From Candidatus Mesolinea sp. (GTDB taxonomy: Bacteria; Chloroflexota; Anaerolineae; Anaerolineales; Anaerolineaceae), in assembly GCA_003445715.1 (NCBI GenBank), contig DMCS01000060.1, positions 5,786-13,996 of the forward strand: a stretch of DNA of 8,211 nucleotides, in the 5' to 3' direction. Below are positions 6,287 through 8,211 of this stretch, in pieces. A model generated the notes under the pieces. It saw only the letters and a program-made list of their open reading frames with translations. It was not told the DNA's origin and ran no database searches. Made by a program: the position numbers and the translations under genes. How positions within the stretch are numbered: the first letter of the stretch is position 1; each line of letters starts with the position of its first letter.

Positions 6287-7705
6287 ATGTTCTCAAATTT
6301 TCAGGACGCATTGGCTTTCATTCGTGGAAACAGCATCGAGCTTATTGATCTGCTCTATGGTGACCTATGGGGTCAGCTTCATCACGTGACAATCACAAAT
6401 CGTGAGTTCACAGCCGAGCTCATGTCTGAAGGGGTTGGCTTCGATGGCTCCAGCGTGGGTTTCAAACATGTGCACTCTGGCGACATGGTGCTCAAGCCGG
6501 ATCTCGCTACGGGTTTTATCGATCCGTTTCATGAACAGCCAACTTTGGCTTTTTTATGCAATATTTTTGAAGCAGATACCAAAGAACGATACCAATTTGA
6601 CCCGAGAGAAATTGCTATACGCACTGAAAAGTTCTTGCAAGATAGCGGCATTGCCGATTGCAGCCTATGGGGACCTGAATTCGAATTTTACATTTTCGAC
6701 CGCGTAACTCTCAAAAACAGCCCATCCCTGAGCTTATGCCAAATTGACTCTGGTGAGGCTAATTGGGGTGATCTCGTCAACCCTAATGGTTATGCTTTAC
6801 CAGACAATCACGGTTACCATGCAGCGCCACCTTGTGATCACTACTTTGAGCTGCGCGATCGGATCGTCGTGACCCTCGAAAAAATGGGTATTCCTGTCAA
6901 ATATCACCACCATGAGGTAGGAGGTCCAGGCCAATCCGAAATCGAAACGCCACTGCTGGGTATCATTCAAGCGGGCGATGCGGCACTCCTTATCAAGTAT
7001 GTAGTCAAGATGACTGCGATGCTTGCTGGTAAAACTGCTACCTTTTTACCTAAGCCAATTTATGGATTAGCCGGGAGCAGTACCCACTATCATCAGCTTT
7101 TGCAAAAAAATGATCAGAACAGCTTTTACGATTCAGAGGGTTTTTCTTTGCTAAGTCAAACCGCAATGCATTACATTGGCGGCTTGCTCACCCACGCCCC
7201 AGCGGTCATGGCTTTTACGAATCCTAGCTCAAATTCTTATCGACGGCTTGTACCAGGCTTCGAGGCACCAATCAAAGCCATTTTTTCAGCCGGCAACCGC
7301 AGCGCTGCTATTCGCATTCCTAAATACGCAACGCAACCCAAGGCTGTACGCATGGAATTCCGACCGCCAGATGCCACCGGAAATGCATATCTTTCCATGG
7401 CTGCCATGCTGTTAGCTGGGATAGACGGCATACAACATCAAATTGACCCGACAGAAGCTGGCTTTGGGCCAATCAATGAGAATATATTCGATTGGCCGGA
7501 GGAAAAACGCGCCAAGATTAAATCCTTGCCTACCTCTGTGGAAGCAGCAATGCAAGCACTCGAGAGTGACTCAGCATTCCTTAAGGCTGGTGGCATTTTT
7601 GATGACACCCTGATCCAGACTTGGACGACAGTAAAACGCAAAGAAGCTGAAAACGTCAACCAGCACCCTACCCCATTCGAAATTGAAAACTATTATGATT
7701 GCTGA
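6287..7705 (+). CDS. glnA: Glutamine synthetase, type I
   Basis: Makes glutamine from glutamate, ammonia and ATP in the cytoplasm; type I enzymes are dodecamers. The 472 residues match the long (I-beta-like) form and align end to end with the enterobacterial enzyme. Seen: the Asp50-loop equivalent FDGSS (52-56), metal ligands GPEFEF (Glu131, Glu133), HHHE (207-210), GQSEIE (Glu218) and His267, the glutamate/ATP segment RRLVPGFEAP (319-328, Glu326), Arg338, Arg343 and MEFRPPD (Glu357, Arg359). Differences: the adenylylation loop reads NIFDWPEE (399-406), with Phe401 where Tyr397 is modified in E. coli, and the Asn264-loop region reads AGSSTHYHQ (262-270), with Ala for Asn and Ser for the second Gly. 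AAAGGG (6275-6280) precedes the ATG at good spacing. Assignment as glutamine synthetase is strong; main versus secondary paralog is open. Confidence 0.95.
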   Translation: MFSNFQDALAFIRGNSIELIDLLYGDLWGQLHHVTITNREFTAELMSEGVGFDGSSVGFKHVHSGDMVLKPDLATGFIDPFHEQPTLAFLCNIFEADTKERYQFDPREIAIRTEKFLQDSGIADCSLWGPEFEFYIFDRVTLKNSPSLSLCQIDSGEANWGDLVNPNGYALPDNHGYHAAPPCDHYFELRDRIVVTLEKMGIPVKYHHHEVGGPGQSEIETPLLGIIQAGDAALLIKYVVKMTAMLAGKTATFLPKPIYGLAGSSTHYHQLLQKNDQNSFYDSEGFSLLSQTAMHYIGGLLTHAPAVMAFTNPSSNSYRRLVPGFEAPIKAIFSAGNRSAAIRIPKYATQPKAVRMEFRPPDATGNAYLSMAAMLLAGIDGIQHQIDPTEAGFGPINENIFDWPEEKRAKIKSLPTSVEAAMQALESDSAFLKAGGIFDDTLIQTWTTVKRKEAENVNQHPTPFEIENYYDC

Positions 7706-7755
7706 TGTTGTTTTATATGGCGAGGTCCGATCTAATTTTTAGCCTTTCCTAGAGC

Positions 7756-8211
7756 TCAAATTAAATCTTGGCGACCGGCTGCCTTCAAGCGCTCCACAAT
7801 TTGCCGCACTTCTTGTACGCGGTCCTTGTGGCAAATCAGCAGAGCATCGGATGTATCAACGATCACCACATCCTCCAAGCCAATCGCTGCAATCAGGCGT
7901 TTATCGGCTAATACAAAGGTGTTCTGACAGTCCATAAGCATCACATCTCCCCGCTGGGCATTGCCATGCTCATCTTGTGGGAAAAGTCGCTTGAGGCTCA
8001 ACCAATTGCCCACATCAGCCCAATCAATATCCACAGGAAGAACAGCAACGCGCTCAGCTTTTTCCATGATGCCATAATCGATTGTTTGCTTCTTTACTTG
8101 TGGCCAAATTTGAGCTAAGGTATCAGAATAAGCATCGCTTCCTATCGTTTGTGCGATCTTTACGACTTGCTGGTACAGCTCAGGCATTAATGTTTCAAAT
8201 GCGTTCAAGAT
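7756..8211 (-). CDS. manC: Mannose-1-phosphate guanylyltransferase (GDP-mannose pyrophosphorylase), C-terminal part
   Basis: Joins GTP and mannose-1-phosphate to GDP-mannose, the donor for mannosylated glycans and the precursor of GDP-fucose and similar sugars. Only 151 C-terminal residues are visible; the frame stays open to the window edge, so the TTG at 8208-8206 is internal and the nucleotide-binding N terminus lies outside. Typical marks are the ILNAFETLMPELY helix at the edge, DYGIMEKAERVAVLPVD (about 45-61), DWADVGNW (62-69) and the beta-helix repeats ending GLEDVVIVDTSDALLICHKDR. The protein ends at LKAAGRQDLI with no C-terminal phosphomannose isomerase (cupin) domain, so it is the short, single-function form. 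It converges on glnA with 50 bases between the stops, and no clear bidirectional terminator is visible there. Confidence 0.92.
   Translation of the reverse strand: MLNAFETLMPELYQQVVKIAQTIGSDAYSDTLAQIWPQVKKQTIDYGIMEKAERVAVLPVDIDWADVGNWLSLKRLFPQDEHGNAQRGDVMLMDCQNTFVLADKRLIAAIGLEDVVIVDTSDALLICHKDRVQEVRQIVERLKAAGRQDLI

Noticed and set aside
6402..6707. Plus-strand ORF of 101 codons within glnA
   Set aside because: Alternate frame of a conserved enzyme; no independent ribosome site or family resemblance.
7706..7755. Bidirectional terminator between glnA and the guanylyltransferase gene
   Set aside because: Only a 4-bp CTAA/TTAG stem can be found in the 50 bases; too weak to call.
1..8211. A single novel system linking all genes in the window
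   Set aside because: The importer, acyltransferase, glutamine synthetase and GDP-mannose enzyme have separate control regions and differing strands, and no shared pathway is evident.

Overview
The window fits a bacterial chromosome of moderate GC with tightly packed genes. The style of the proteins (a BMP-family nucleoside-type ABC importer, a stand-alone mannose-1-phosphate guanylyltransferase, and a divergent type I glutamine synthetase) reminds me of Chloroflexota, perhaps Anaerolineae. That is an impression from protein similarity, not something tested here. There are no rRNA, tRNA, CRISPR, insertion-sequence or phage signatures, and no gene-free stretch longer than about 180 bases.

Positions 1-4850 hold a complete four-part ABC uptake system on the + strand: a periplasmic/extracellular BMP-family substrate-binding protein (5' end cut off by the window edge), a fused double-domain ATPase, and two different membrane permeases. 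The ATPase and permease genes overlap by 4 bases (ATGA) at both junctions, so they are almost certainly one translationally coupled unit. The binding-protein gene is separated from them by about 120 bases that contain a perfect 16-bp stem-loop and a second weaker one, an arrangement that usually sets binding protein above membrane components. By family and gene order the cargo is most likely a purine nucleoside (compare the NupNOPQ, BmpDEFG and Rns systems), but the substrate cannot be read from the sequence.

Positions 5031-6131 encode an integral membrane acyltransferase of the Acyltransferase-3 family, preceded by its own promoter-like sequences. It carries Asn where the family normally has a His in the first membrane segment. 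Positions 6287-7705 encode a type I glutamine synthetase (glnA), preceded by a perfect TATAAT box. Its metal- and substrate-binding residues are mostly kept, but the tyrosine used for adenylylation in the enterobacterial enzyme is Phe, and the loop equivalent to the Asn264 loop is altered. Positions 7756-8211, on the - strand and convergent with glnA, hold the C-terminal third or so of a GDP-mannose pyrophosphorylase (manC type), whose 5' part lies beyond the window.

The four units (importer, acyltransferase, nitrogen assimilation, GDP-mannose synthesis) look like ordinary neighbours and not a single pathway. I do not see a convincing undescribed system. The points most worth a second look are the residue substitutions in the acyltransferase and in glutamine synthetase, and the strong hairpin inside the importer operon.
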